Assembly: GCF_003390915.1 (NCBI RefSeq)
Contig: NZ_QMEM01000014.1
Coordinates: forward strand, 1 to 64,000
Source of the DNA: Lewinella sp. IMCC34183
GTDB taxonomy: Bacteria > Bacteroidota > Bacteroidia > Chitinophagales > Saprospiraceae
Reading direction: 5' to 3'
Length of the DNA stretch: 64,000 bases
Numbering within the stretch: the stretch's first letter is position 1; every line of letters starts with the position of its first letter. The notes beneath the pieces are model-generated. The model had not been told where the DNA came from. It was given only the letters and a program-made list of their open reading frames with translations, and did not search any database. The translations under genes and the position numbers were made by a program. Positions 8,298 through 16,783 of the stretch are shown here, piece after piece.

Positions 8298-8825
8298 ATG
8301 ATCGACATCGAAGTCCAGGACCTCGGGCCCCTTAATCTTGTGGGGCTCTCGCAAACCACCCGACTCGCGGCGGCGGAAACGCCCAACCTGTGGCGCAGCT
8401 TCGGTCCGCGCATCCAGGAGGTTTCGGCGCGTGCGGACAGCTACCGCTATTCGCTGCGGCAGTACCCGGAAAAGCTGACCGAAGCCGGGATGACCCCCGA
8501 AACCGAGTACACCGAGTGGGCCGCCGTCGCCCTCTCCAACGCCGACGATACCCTGCCGGACGGTTTGGAACTCCTGCGGCTACCCGGGGGTACCTACGCC
8601 CACTTTACCTATCGGGGCTTACCCCAGGACTTCGGCCGCGCGCTCCAGTACCTGATGCAGGTGTGGATGCCGTCGTCGGGTTACTACATCGACAACGCCC
8701 GGCCACACTTCGAGCGCATGGGTGCCGACTACCGCCCGGACGATCCGGAGGCCAGCGAAGAAGTGTTCGTACCGGTACTGCCCCTGACGGACGCCAACGG
8801 ATTCGCGGCGGCCAGCCTATCCTAA
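8298..8825 (+). CDS. GyrI-like / AraC effector-binding-domain protein
   Basis: A 175-residue stand-alone small-molecule-binding domain of the GyrI-like (SHS2, SbmC/AraC effector-binding) superfamily, with no DNA-binding domain. Supporting features are the N-terminal strand IEVQDLGPLNLVGLSQTTR, the central LLRLPGGTYAHFTYRG and the C-terminal PHFERMGADYRPDD, where the conserved acidic residue of the fold is expected. It lies inside the his operon, 9 bp after hisD and 13 bp before hisC, which is not a standard his position. Its role there is unknown; ligand sensing or hydrolysis of a toxic small molecule are both possible. Confidence 0.75.
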   Translation: MIDIEVQDLGPLNLVGLSQTTRLAAAETPNLWRSFGPRIQEVSARADSYRYSLRQYPEKLTEAGMTPETEYTEWAAVALSNADDTLPDGLELLRLPGGTYAHFTYRGLPQDFGRALQYLMQVWMPSSGYYIDNARPHFERMGADYRPDDPEASEEVFVPVLPLTDANGFAAASLS

Positions 8826-8838
8826 CCGAATTAAGATC

Positions 8839-9906
8839 ATGATCACCACCACCGACTACATTTCCTGGACGGACGAGAAGATCAAGGCCCTCGTCCGGCC
8901 CAACATCCGTACCCTCGTCCCCTACTCCAGCGCCCGCTCCGAATTCAAGGGCCGCGCCGATGTGCTGCTCGACGCCAACGAAAGCCCCTTTGACAACGGC
9001 ATGAACCGTTACCCGGAACCGCTGAGCACCGACATCCGCCAGGCGCTCGCGCAAATCAAGGACGTAGACGCCGATCGCATCTTCATCGCCAACGGATCCG
9101 ACGAAATCGTGGACCAGGTGACCCGCGTATTCTGCAATCCCGGCGCGGATGCCGTGGTCGCCCTCCCGCCCACCTTCGGCATGTACAAGGTGGCCGCGGG
9201 CATCAACGACGCCGAATTCCGTGCCGTGACACTGCAGCCTGATTTCACCATCCCGGTAGAAACGCTCAAGGACAGCTGGGACGACAGCTGCAAGGTGCTC
9301 TGGCTCTGTAGCCCCAACAACCCCAGCGGTAACCTGATGGACGCCGGCGTGGTGGAGGACCTGATCCGCAGTTTCCCCGGTATCGTAGTGTTGGACGAAG
9401 CGTACATCGACTTCATTCCCGAAGAGAGCTTCCTGCCACGGCTCGACGAGTTCCCGAACCTCATCATCACCCAGACGATGTCCAAGGGCTGGGGCATGGC
9501 GGGAGTCCGCCTCGGAGCCGCCTACGCCAGTACCTACATCGTCACTATGCTGCGGGCCATCAAGATGCCCTACAACATCAACGTACTGACCAAGGCCGCC
9601 GCACTGGAGGCCCTGGCGGCACCGGAAAAGATGCAGGAACGGGTGGATTTGCTGAAAAGCGAGCGCCGCCGCCTGGAGCGGGAGCTGGGTGAGATGGACT
9701 TTGTGGACCACATCTTCCCCTCGGTGACCAACTTCCTGCTGGTGCGCTTCCGGGATTCCGACAAGATCTACAAGTACCTGCTGGATAAGGGTATCGTAGT
9801 ACGCAACCAGAGCTACCAGCCGAACGCCAAGAATTGCCTGCGGATCACGGCGGGCCTGCCGGAGGAGAACGATCAACTCCTGGCGGCACTTCACGCATTT
9901 ATTTAA
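8839..9906 (+). CDS. hisC: Histidinol-phosphate aminotransferase
   Basis: A 355-residue fold-type I PLP aminotransferase converting imidazole acetol phosphate to L-histidinol phosphate with glutamate. The sequence shows LDANESPFDNG near the N-terminus, IFIANGSDEIVDQ (PLP phosphate region, about residue 76), WLCSPNNPSGN (about 155), VLDEAYIDF (the PLP-nitrogen Asp, about 185) and the Schiff-base lysine in TMSKGWGMAGVRLG (about 214). Length is normal. It is co-directional with and closely spaced to the other his genes. Confidence 0.95.
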   Translation: MITTTDYISWTDEKIKALVRPNIRTLVPYSSARSEFKGRADVLLDANESPFDNGMNRYPEPLSTDIRQALAQIKDVDADRIFIANGSDEIVDQVTRVFCNPGADAVVALPPTFGMYKVAAGINDAEFRAVTLQPDFTIPVETLKDSWDDSCKVLWLCSPNNPSGNLMDAGVVEDLIRSFPGIVVLDEAYIDFIPEESFLPRLDEFPNLIITQTMSKGWGMAGVRLGAAYASTYIVTMLRAIKMPYNINVLTKAAALEALAAPEKMQERVDLLKSERRRLERELGEMDFVDHIFPSVTNFLLVRFRDSDKIYKYLLDKGIVVRNQSYQPNAKNCLRITAGLPEENDQLLAALHAFI

Positions 9907-10022
9907 ACACAGTGATGCCACGGAGGTACTGCACAGAGGATTCACAGAGCGGCCTTTGTAAGTTCTCCGTGGCAACTCCGTGCCCTACCTCTGTGTAAAC
10001 TCCGTGTTTAACCCCTTCAAGC
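9907..10022. repeat. Intergenic imperfect repeat, CACAGAGG/CTCCGTG type
   Basis: The gap between hisC and hisB contains alternating short words such as GCCACGGAGGTA, CACAGAGG, CACAGAG, CTCCGTGGC, CTCCGTG, CCTCTGTG and CTCCGTG arranged as partly inverted copies. It can fold on itself (GCCACGGAG against CTCCGTGGC). Similar words are common in intergenic repeats of many bacteria. No gene is visible, and no terminator U-tract follows. Confidence 0.55.
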
Positions 10023-11165
10023 ATGCCCCAGAAACTACTCTTCCTAGACCGCGACGGCACCCTCATCCTCGAGCCCGACAACTACCAGGTAGACTCGGTA
10101 GAGAAACTCGACTTCTACCCCGGCGTCTTCCGATGGCTCGGCCGCATCGTGCGCGAACTCGACTACAAGCTGGTGATGATCACCAACCAGGACGGGCTTG
10201 GCAACGCGGAATTCCCCGAGGATACCTTCTGGCCCACCCACAATGCCATGGTGCGGGCCCTGGCCGCCGAGGGCATTGAATTTGGGGAGCAACTGATCGA
10301 CCGTACCTACGCCAAAGACAACCAGCCTACCCGCAAGCCGAATACCGGCCTGGTAGACAAGTACGTTGCCGACGACACCTACGACATTCCCGGCAGCTAC
10401 GTAGTGGGCGACCGCCTCACCGACATGCAGCTGGCCAAGAACATGGGTGCCAGGGGGTTCTGGCTGGCCAACGATCCCGAACTCGGCAACGGTGAACTGT
10501 CGGCACAGCAACTGAGCGACCTCGACGACACCATCGCCCTGATTACCACAGACTGGGAAGACATCTACAACTACCTGCGCCTCGAGAACCGCACGGCCAC
10601 CGTTCGCCGCACCACCAAGGAAACGGACATCGCCATCGAACTGGACCTCGACGGTACGGGAACTACCGACATCGACACCGGACTCGGCTTCTTCGACCAC
10701 ATGCTCGACCAGCTGGGCCGCCACTCCGGCTGCGACCTGACGGTAAAGGTGCAGGGCGACCTCGACATCGACGAGCACCATACTATTGAGGACACCGCCA
10801 TTGCCCTCGGTGAGGCGTTCAAAGCCGCGTTGGGCGACAAGCTGGGCATCGAACGCTACGGCTTTTACCTCCCCATGGACGACGCCCTGGCCGCCGTGGG
10901 CATCGACTTCGGTGGACGTCCCTGGCTGGTCTGGGACTGTAAGTATACCCGCGAGAAGATCGGCGACATGCCTACCGAGATGTTCTACCATTTCTTTAAG
11001 TCGTTCACCGACGGGGCCCGCTGCAACCTCAACATCCGCGTGGAGGGCGACAACGAGCACCACAAGATCGAAGCCACCTTCAAGGCCCTGGCCAAAAGTA
11101 TCAAGATGGCCAAGCGGCGGGACGTGGATAATATGCGGCTGCCTAGTACTAAGGGGGTGTTGTAG
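10023..11165 (+). CDS. hisB: Bifunctional histidinol-phosphatase / imidazoleglycerol-phosphate dehydratase
   Basis: A 380-residue bifunctional enzyme. Residues about 1-165 are a HAD phosphatase ([14 protein letters not shown] with the nucleophile Asp, then [12 protein letters not shown]) that dephosphorylates histidinol phosphate. Residues about 185-380 are IGP dehydratase, with manganese-binding histidine motifs [13 protein letters not shown] and [17 protein letters not shown] and a later [17 protein letters not shown]. The two-domain fusion is the E. coli-type arrangement. The stop codon TAG (11163-11165) falls inside the first unit of the 16-bp tandem array that follows. hisH, hisA, hisF and hisI are not in the window after it. 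Confidence 0.96.
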   Translation: MPQKLLFLDRDGTLILEPDNYQVDSVEKLDFYPGVFRWLGRIVRELDYKLVMITNQDGLGNAEFPEDTFWPTHNAMVRALAAEGIEFGEQLIDRTYAKDNQPTRKPNTGLVDKYVADDTYDIPGSYVVGDRLTDMQLAKNMGARGFWLANDPELGNGELSAQQLSDLDDTIALITTDWEDIYNYLRLENRTATVRRTTKETDIAIELDLDGTGTTDIDTGLGFFDHMLDQLGRHSGCDLTVKVQGDLDIDEHHTIEDTAIALGEAFKAALGDKLGIERYGFYLPMDDALAAVGIDFGGRPWLVWDCKYTREKIGDMPTEMFYHFFKSFTDGARCNLNIRVEGDNEHHKIEATFKALAKSIKMAKRRDVDNMRLPSTKGVL

Positions 11166-11245
11166 TACGGTAGTTCTGTAGTACGGTAGTTCTGTAGTAC
11201 GGTAGTTCTGTAGTACGGTAGTTCTGTAGTACGGTAGTTCTGTAG
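11162..11245. repeat. 16-bp tandem repeat (GTAGTACGGTAGTTCT), about 5 copies, overlapping the hisB stop
   Basis: Five consecutive near-perfect 16-bp units, themselves built of two related 8-mers (GTAGTACG and GTAGTTCT). The array begins at the hisB stop codon. The same 8-mer theme recurs at 43297-43406 and 59536-59574. Confidence 0.95.
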
Positions 11246-11290
11246 CCGCGCATATCTGACGCGTTCGACAAGTTGTGTTTCCCGCTAAAC

Positions 11291-11455
11291 AACTACCAGC
11301 GACCGAAGGGAGCGCCACTACAGAACTACTAGCGACCGAAGGGAGCGCCACTACAGAACTACCAGCGACCGAAGGGAGCGCCACTACAGAACTACTAGCG
11401 ACCGAAGGGAGCGCCACTACAGAACTACCAGCGACCGAAGGGAGCGCCACTACAA
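11291..11455. repeat. 33-bp tandem repeat, five copies
   Basis: Five units of a 33-bp sequence carrying the core GCGACCGAAGGGAGCGCCAC and alternating CTACCA/CTACTA junctions. The period is a multiple of three, so one frame stays open through the array with an 11-residue period; there is no sign that it is translated. Together with the 16-bp array it fills the 323-bp gap between hisB and the next gene; nothing else is seen there. Confidence 0.93.
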
Positions 11456-11488
11456 GACTACAGAACTACCCGACTACGTTACAACCCC

Positions 11489-14400
11489 GTGATCCCAAAC
11501 CCCCTGTGGCTGGTCCTCTGCCTGCTTGGTACCGGTATGCTCGCCGGTCAGGGATCCGACTTGTCTAACCTGCGGGAAAAAACCGTGGCGGTGCACCCGG
11601 CGGGGCAGCTGCTGGATACGCTGACGCTCGCTCCCGGAAGCCTGGAAGTGTTCGGGCTCGACGGACAGCGGGTACCGGAGAAGGACTACATCCTGACCGG
11701 GCGCTATCTGCGCTGGCGGGGCACGCCGGTACCCGATTCCCTGCACCTGCGCTACCGCGCCCTTCCCTTTGCGCTGGACGAGCGGGTGGCCCTGCTGGAC
11801 TCCACGCGGTTGCGGCAGGAGGAAGCCGGGCTAGTCATCGGCGCCTACGACCCCTACGTGCGCTCCGGTCTGCTGGACAACAATACCAAGGTGCAGACCC
11901 GCGGTAGCTTCAGCCGGGCGATCAGTTTCGGTAACCGGCAGGATTTGGTACTCAACTCGGCCTTTAACCTGCAGCTCAATGGCGAACTCGGCAACGGCAT
12001 CGAGGTGGCTGCCGCCATCACCGACGAGAACCTGCCCGTACAGCCCGAGGGGACGACGCAGCAATTGCGGGAGTTCGACCGGATCTTTATCCAGCTGCGC
12101 AAGGACCGCACCCAGCTCACCGCGGGCGATTACGAATTGCGGAACCCGGAGGGCTACTTCATGCGCTACTACAAAAAGCTGGAGGGAGCCACCTTCACGA
12201 CCGTCACCGGCGGGCTCGGGGAAGGAGACGGGGAATGGGCCAACTCCGCCAGCATCGCCGTGGCCCGCGGCCAGTTTATCCGCCAGAACATCTCACCCGG
12301 GGAGGGTAACCAGGGGCCGTACAAGCTGACCGGCGACGGGGAGCAGCGCTTTCTGATCATCCTGGCGGGCACCGAACGGGTGTACCTGGACGGTATGCTG
12401 CTGCAACGCGGACTCGACGCCGACTACGTGATCGACTACAACCTGGCCGAGCTGACCTTCACCACCCGCCGCCTCATCACCCGCGACGCCCGCATCACCG
12501 TGGAGTACGAATACGCCGATCAGCGGTACCTGCGCACCCTTACGGCGGGCAGCAGCCGGTACACGAAGGGCCGCTTCACCGGCTACGTGAACCTGTACTC
12601 CCAGCAGGACAGCAAGACGGCCACCGGCGACCTGCAGCTCACCGACGAGCAGCGCGAGAGCCTGCGCTTGGCCGGCGATAATCCGGACGGTATCCCGGTA
12701 TCCAGCATCGATACGCTCGAGGGAAGGGCAGAGCTGCGGGCCACTTACGAGTTACGCGACACAGTAGTGGGCTGCGCCGTCACCCAGTCGTACCTGCTGA
12801 GCAGCACCGACGCGGAACGGGGCCGCTACGTGGCCACCTTTACGGACCGGGGGCCCGGCGGCGGCCCCTACGCCCTGGACCCCGGCCGGCCGGCGAACGA
12901 GCGGGTGTACGTATTCGTCGGCTACGACGAGGGCTGCAGCCCCCTGGGTCGTTTCGTGCCTGAGATCGACCTGGTGGCTCCCCGGCAGCAGCAGCTGGTT
13001 GCCGTCGGTGGGGAATACCGCTTCCGGGGGGAGGGCGGGGTACGCGTGGAGGGCAGCCGCAGCCGGGTGGACCTCAACCGCTTCAGCGACCTCAACGACG
13101 CGGACGACGTCGGGCACGCCCTGCGGGTGGAGGCGGACCGGACCCTGGAAATAGGCTCCGACAGCAGCGGCTGGGCGATCGCCGGCCGGGGGCGCTACGA
13201 GCTGGTGGAGCAAACCTTCAATTTCATCAACCCTTACCGCTCTCCCGAATTCTACCGGAACTGGAACCTAAGTAACCGCCTGAGCACCATACGGCCGGAT
13301 GCCGCCCAGGAGCAACTGGCGGGCGGCGGCTTCGGGCTGGTGCGCAAGAACTTGGGACGGATCGACTACGACTACGAGCAGTTCGTTCGTGGGGAGGACT
13401 ACCGGGGGGAACGCCACGAGGGCCTGCTGCAGCTGGCGGCGGCGGGGTGGTCGGCGGCGGGTAGTTTCAGTCTGCTGAACAGCCGGGATACGGCGAGCGT
13501 CGGGACTTTCCGCCGACCCAGCTTACAGGTCGGCAAGACCTTCGAGCGCTGGGGGGGATGGGAGCTGGCGGCAGCCTACGCCGGCGAGAAGTCGGTGCGC
13601 CGATCACTTGACGCGGATACCCTTTCCCCGCTGTCGTTCCAGTACGACCGTTATACCCTCGGCCTCAGCGCGCCGGAAAACGAGCGGTACGGTTTCTCCC
13701 TCAGCGCCAGCCTGCGCGACGACTACCTGCCCGACGCGACCGCCTTACGGGCCAGTACCTCGGCCCGGGAGGTCGCCGCGGAGGGGAAGCTCCAGGCCGG
13801 AAGAAACCTGCAACTGGGGGGAAACCTGACATACCGCGAACTGGCCGTCCCCGGGCAGGACCTGGTCGAGGACCGACCCGGCTCCACCTTTCTCGGCCGG
13901 TTCGATGTGCGTACCGAGGCCCTAAAGCGCGCCTTCACCAGTCAGACGACCTATCAGGTAGGCAGCGGCCAGGAGCCACGGGTGGACTTCCAGTACCTGT
14001 ACGTGGGGCCGGGGCAGGGGCAGTATATCTGGCAGGACAGCCTTTACAATAACGACGGGCGCATACAGCCCAACGAGGTGGTGTTGTCGCCCTTCCCCGA
14101 CATTGCCGACTACATAAGGGTGAGCGTATTCAACAACAACTTCATCCGAACGGACAACGTGAGCCTCAACCAGCGCTTCAACTGGGATCCGGACCGCGTT
14201 TGGCGGGACGTGGGGGGCGTTCGCGAATTCCTCCGTCGCTTCGCGCTGAATACGGCGATCAACATCGACCGTAAGACCCAGGAAGCCGACGACATCCTGC
14301 CCTGGAACCCTTTCCAGCTTGCTGTGGCCGACAGCAACCTGGTCGCCCTGACCGTCCGCCGCCGCCACGGGCTATTCTTTAACCGGGCCAATCCGCGCTA

Positions 14401-14986
14401 CGACGTACAGCTCAGCAACGACGAGCAGCGCAACCGCCGCGTGCTCACCACCGGCTACGAGAGCAGCCGCCGGGAGGATTGGGAGCTGCGCTTTCGCTAC
14501 CGGCCCAATGACCAGCTGAGCCTGGAGGCCGCGGGCATCACAGGGCGGCGGGAGGCGGATTCGGAGCGCTTCGATGAGAAGGACTTCAAGATCGTCTTTA
14601 GCCGCCTGGAGCCCGGCGTCAACTGGCAACCGGGAGAGGTGAGTATCAACACCACCCTGGTGATCGGCCGCGAAGAGAACGTACTGGAAACCGGCAACGG
14701 CGAATTCACCCTGCGGCGGGAAGCCCGCTTCACCGGCAACTACCGCAACTGGATCAACGCCGGATTCAGCTGGGTGCAGATTGATTTCCAAAATGGCCGC
14801 TCCGGCAGTCCCGTCGGCTTCGCCCTCCTCCAGGGGCTACAGCCTGGCCGCAACCTCCTCTGGAACGTCAGCGTCACCCAGACCCTCGGCGAATACCTGC
14901 AACTTAACCTCCTCTACGACGGGCGGCAAACCGGGGAGGCTAACGTGGTGCATGTGGGGCGGGCGCAGGTTACTGCTCAGTTTTAG
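11489..14986 (+). CDS. Large secreted or outer-membrane protein of unknown function
   Basis: A 1165-residue protein starting at GTG 11489, which gives a signal peptide (PLWLVLCLLGTGMLAGQG). No named domain is recognised. After an N-terminal beta-rich domain (to about residue 130) with LGNGIEVAAAITDENLPVQ-type blocks, the remainder is rich in alternating polar/aromatic residues and long strands (for example LSLEAAGITGRREADSERF, then IDFQNGRSGSPVGF), consistent with a large outer-membrane beta-barrel. The C-terminus ends in aromatic-flanked strands and F (VTAQF), as many barrel proteins do. There is no T9SS sorting domain. A surface role is inferred from composition. The TAG stop opens directly into a 7-bp tandem array. 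Confidence 0.75.
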   Translation: MIPNPLWLVLCLLGTGMLAGQGSDLSNLREKTVAVHPAGQLLDTLTLAPGSLEVFGLDGQRVPEKDYILTGRYLRWRGTPVPDSLHLRYRALPFALDERVALLDSTRLRQEEAGLVIGAYDPYVRSGLLDNNTKVQTRGSFSRAISFGNRQDLVLNSAFNLQLNGELGNGIEVAAAITDENLPVQPEGTTQQLREFDRIFIQLRKDRTQLTAGDYELRNPEGYFMRYYKKLEGATFTTVTGGLGEGDGEWANSASIAVARGQFIRQNISPGEGNQGPYKLTGDGEQRFLIILAGTERVYLDGMLLQRGLDADYVIDYNLAELTFTTRRLITRDARITVEYEYADQRYLRTLTAGSSRYTKGRFTGYVNLYSQQDSKTATGDLQLTDEQRESLRLAGDNPDGIPVSSIDTLEGRAELRATYELRDTVVGCAVTQSYLLSSTDAERGRYVATFTDRGPGGGPYALDPGRPANERVYVFVGYDEGCSPLGRFVPEIDLVAPRQQQLVAVGGEYRFRGEGGVRVEGSRSRVDLNRFSDLNDADDVGHALRVEADRTLEIGSDSSGWAIAGRGRYELVEQTFNFINPYRSPEFYRNWNLSNRLSTIRPDAAQEQLAGGGFGLVRKNLGRIDYDYEQFVRGEDYRGERHEGLLQLAAAGWSAAGSFSLLNSRDTASVGTFRRPSLQVGKTFERWGGWELAAAYAGEKSVRRSLDADTLSPLSFQYDRYTLGLSAPENERYGFSLSASLRDDYLPDATALRASTSAREVAAEGKLQAGRNLQLGGNLTYRELAVPGQDLVEDRPGSTFLGRFDVRTEALKRAFTSQTTYQVGSGQEPRVDFQYLYVGPGQGQYIWQDSLYNNDGRIQPNEVVLSPFPDIADYIRVSVFNNNFIRTDNVSLNQRFNWDPDRVWRDVGGVREFLRRFALNTAINIDRKTQEADDILPWNPFQLAVADSNLVALTVRRRHGLFFNRANPRYDVQLSNDEQRNRRVLTTGYESSRREDWELRFRYRPNDQLSLEAAGITGRREADSERFDEKDFKIVFSRLEPGVNWQPGEVSINTTLVIGREENVLETGNGEFTLRREARFTGNYRNWINAGFSWVQIDFQNGRSGSPVGFALLQGLQPGRNLLWNVSVTQTLGEYLQLNLLYDGRQTGEANVVHVGRAQVTAQF

Positions 14987-15061
14987 GGTTTAGGGTTTCG
15001 GGTTTAGGGTTGCGGGTTGCGGGTTTCGGGTTGCGGGTTGCGGGTTGCGGGTTGCGGGTTG
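14984..15061. repeat. 7-bp telomere-like tandem repeat (TTTAGGG/TTGCGGG)
   Basis: About 11 consecutive 7-mers of form GGGTTTA, GGGTTTC and GGGTTGC, starting at the TAG stop of the preceding gene. The sequence coincides with plant-telomere-type TTTAGGG at its left end, but it is a short interstitial array of G-rich repeats and could form a G-quadruplex on the plus strand. Confidence 0.93.
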
Positions 15062-15334
15062 GCTCGTATTGCTTTGCTCACGGCAACTACTGCAGGGAGC
15101 GAAAGTACGCCTCCAGTAAGAATAGAATCCTGGTAGTCTTATCATCTCGCGTAAATCGAGGAATGTACCCCGCACCCCGAATCCACCGGAGTTAGACGAG
15201 AACCCTCAATACTAAACCCGCCACCGCCCGAGCAAAGCGAGCCCCAAAACCAGCAACCAGCAACCACCCGAGCAACGCGAGGGGCAAGTGATAAACGGGA
15301 ACCGCAACAACCCAACAACTCCACGACGCAACTA
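15062..15334. other. Intergenic stretch without a gene
   Basis: Between the 7-bp array and trmB. No credible reading frame is seen. It contains degenerate repeated words of the form CCCGAGCAAAGCGAG and CCCGAGCAACGCGAGG, and AACCAGCAACCAGCAACC, similar in style to the other gene-end arrays. Confidence 0.6.
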
Positions 15335-16066
15335 CTACCCCACCGGCATCTCCTTGCCCCCCACGATCTCCCCTGCCCCGATGCGGAAACGCAGGTAAGT
15401 GATCGTCTTGCCGAGGTTCTTGTGCATGCGCTCGTAGTAGGTTTCCGTGGCGAGTTCCGGGAGGGGAAGGTCCTTGGCGTAGATGTCGTCGTCGTGGTAG
15501 AGGAGGTCTACGGCGGGCTGGTCGGCGAAGGATTCCAGGGTCCAGTCGTAAAGCTCGCGGCTGTCGGTCTTGAGGTGGACGACACCCCCGGGGTGGAGGA
15601 TCCTGCGGTACTGCCGGAGAAACTGGGCGGCGGTGAGGCGGCGGTTCTCCTTGCCCTTCTTGAGGAAGGGGTCGGGAAAGGTGATCCAGATTTCTTCCAC
15701 TTCCCCGGGCGCGAAAAAGTGGCGGATCACCTCGATCCGGGTACGTAGGAAGGCCGCGTTGTCGAGCCCTTCGGCCAGGGCGGTCTTGGCCCCCTTCCAG
15801 ATGCGTGCCCCCTTGATGTCCACGCCGATGAAGTTGCGTTCGGGGTACTGCCGGGCCAGATCCAGGGTGTATTCACCGCGGCCACAGGCCAGCTCCAGGG
15901 TGATGGGGTGATCGTTGCCGAAGTGGTCGGCGGCCCAGCGGCCGCGCAGGTCGGTCAGGGTGCCTCCGGCGCCCGTCAACTCCGGCTGCGTCGGGTTGAA
16001 GCTTTCGTAGACATTGGGCATCTGAAGGACTTCGGCAAACTTTTGCAGCTTATTGCGGCCAGGCAT
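15335..16066 (-). CDS. trmB: tRNA (guanine-N7-)-methyltransferase
   Basis: A 243-residue SAM-dependent methyltransferase that makes m7G46 in tRNA variable loops. ATG 16066 (MPGRNKLQKF) is chosen over an upstream in-frame start because family homology begins there. Class I methyltransferase motifs are visible: LELACGRGEYTLDLA (SAM loop, about residue 58), NFIGVDIKGARIWKGAK, and the diagnostic ITFPDPFLKKGKENRRL (about residue 130) followed by GGVVHLKTDS. The minus-strand stop TAG is followed at once by more TAGTTG-type sequence. Confidence 0.95.
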   Translation of the reverse strand: MPGRNKLQKFAEVLQMPNVYESFNPTQPELTGAGGTLTDLRGRWAADHFGNDHPITLELACGRGEYTLDLARQYPERNFIGVDIKGARIWKGAKTALAEGLDNAAFLRTRIEVIRHFFAPGEVEEIWITFPDPFLKKGKENRRLTAAQFLRQYRRILHPGGVVHLKTDSRELYDWTLESFADQPAVDLLYHDDDIYAKDLPLPELATETYYERMHKNLGKTITYLRFRIGAGEIVGGKEMPVG

Positions 16067-16267
16067 GCGGAGGGGCTGAATGGTTGGGGCGCAAATATAG
16101 CCCACCCGTTTTTCAACCCGGAACAGGGTGTTTGACCACTTTTTGGCGGTAGTGAGGACGTAAATTTCAAAATCAGAACATCTAATACTTGCAACCCTCA
16201 ATTTTTACCCAGAAATTTGTTATCCTACCGACTAACCCTATTTTAACACGCTTTACACCTACCGATT

Positions 16268-16558
16268 TTGGACCCTGCTAAAAACCTCTACGATTCACGG
16301 CTTAAACTCATGCGCAAGCACTATACCTCCCGCGAGAACACCATGCTTTCTCCGGCCTACCGGCGGAAGAAGTACGCCCTATACCTAATGCGTACGTTTT
16401 GCGTTGCCGCGCTGTACTTCCTGTTCTGGGAATACACCTGGGTGCGCTTCACCCTGATCCTGTACGTGCCCCTCAACTTTTTCTTCCTGTTTTGTCTGGT
16501 CGGCTGGCGCTACTTTCTCGAGCGGAAGGTGCAGCGGATGCGCGAAGAACTGGGGTAG
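16268..16558 (+). CDS. Small membrane protein of unknown function
   Basis: A 96-residue protein from TTG 16268; an ATG at 16310 would give 82 residues and is an equally reasonable start. A basic N-terminal segment (SPAYRRKKYALYLMR) precedes two hydrophobic helices, roughly residues 42-58 (TFCVAALYFLFW) and 61-85 (FTLILYVPLNFFFLFCLVG), followed by a charged C-terminal tail (ERKVQRMREELG). No family is recognised. It is an isolated gene, divergent from trmB, with an AT-rich upstream region of about 200 bp. Confidence 0.6.
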   Translation: MDPAKNLYDSRLKLMRKHYTSRENTMLSPAYRRKKYALYLMRTFCVAALYFLFWEYTWVRFTLILYVPLNFFFLFCLVGWRYFLERKVQRMREELG

Positions 16559-16783
16559 CTCCAAGCGCTATCCGCCGCCCGTAGCGGCACCCCGGGCACC
16601 GATCCGCCGTTGTCGACGAAGATTCGGGCTCATTTCCTTCTCCCGGCATTTGCCTCCTGACTTTCTACCGTATTGCGGCGCCCCCCGGCTCCGATTCCGG
16701 CCGTGCTGAACCGCCCCGCACCCGCGTCCGCGCCCGGTTTTGATTTGGTAACTTAGGGTGTGGACCTCTACCCCCCTCCGACC

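Noticed and set aside
11275..11568. Open frame running through the 33-bp array with an 11-residue period
   Set aside because: The frame is open only because the repeat length is divisible by three; it overlaps the start of the surface protein and has no start signals or homology.
14984..15061. Chromosome end (telomere)
   Set aside because: It is an internal 78-bp array with genes continuing normally on both sides.
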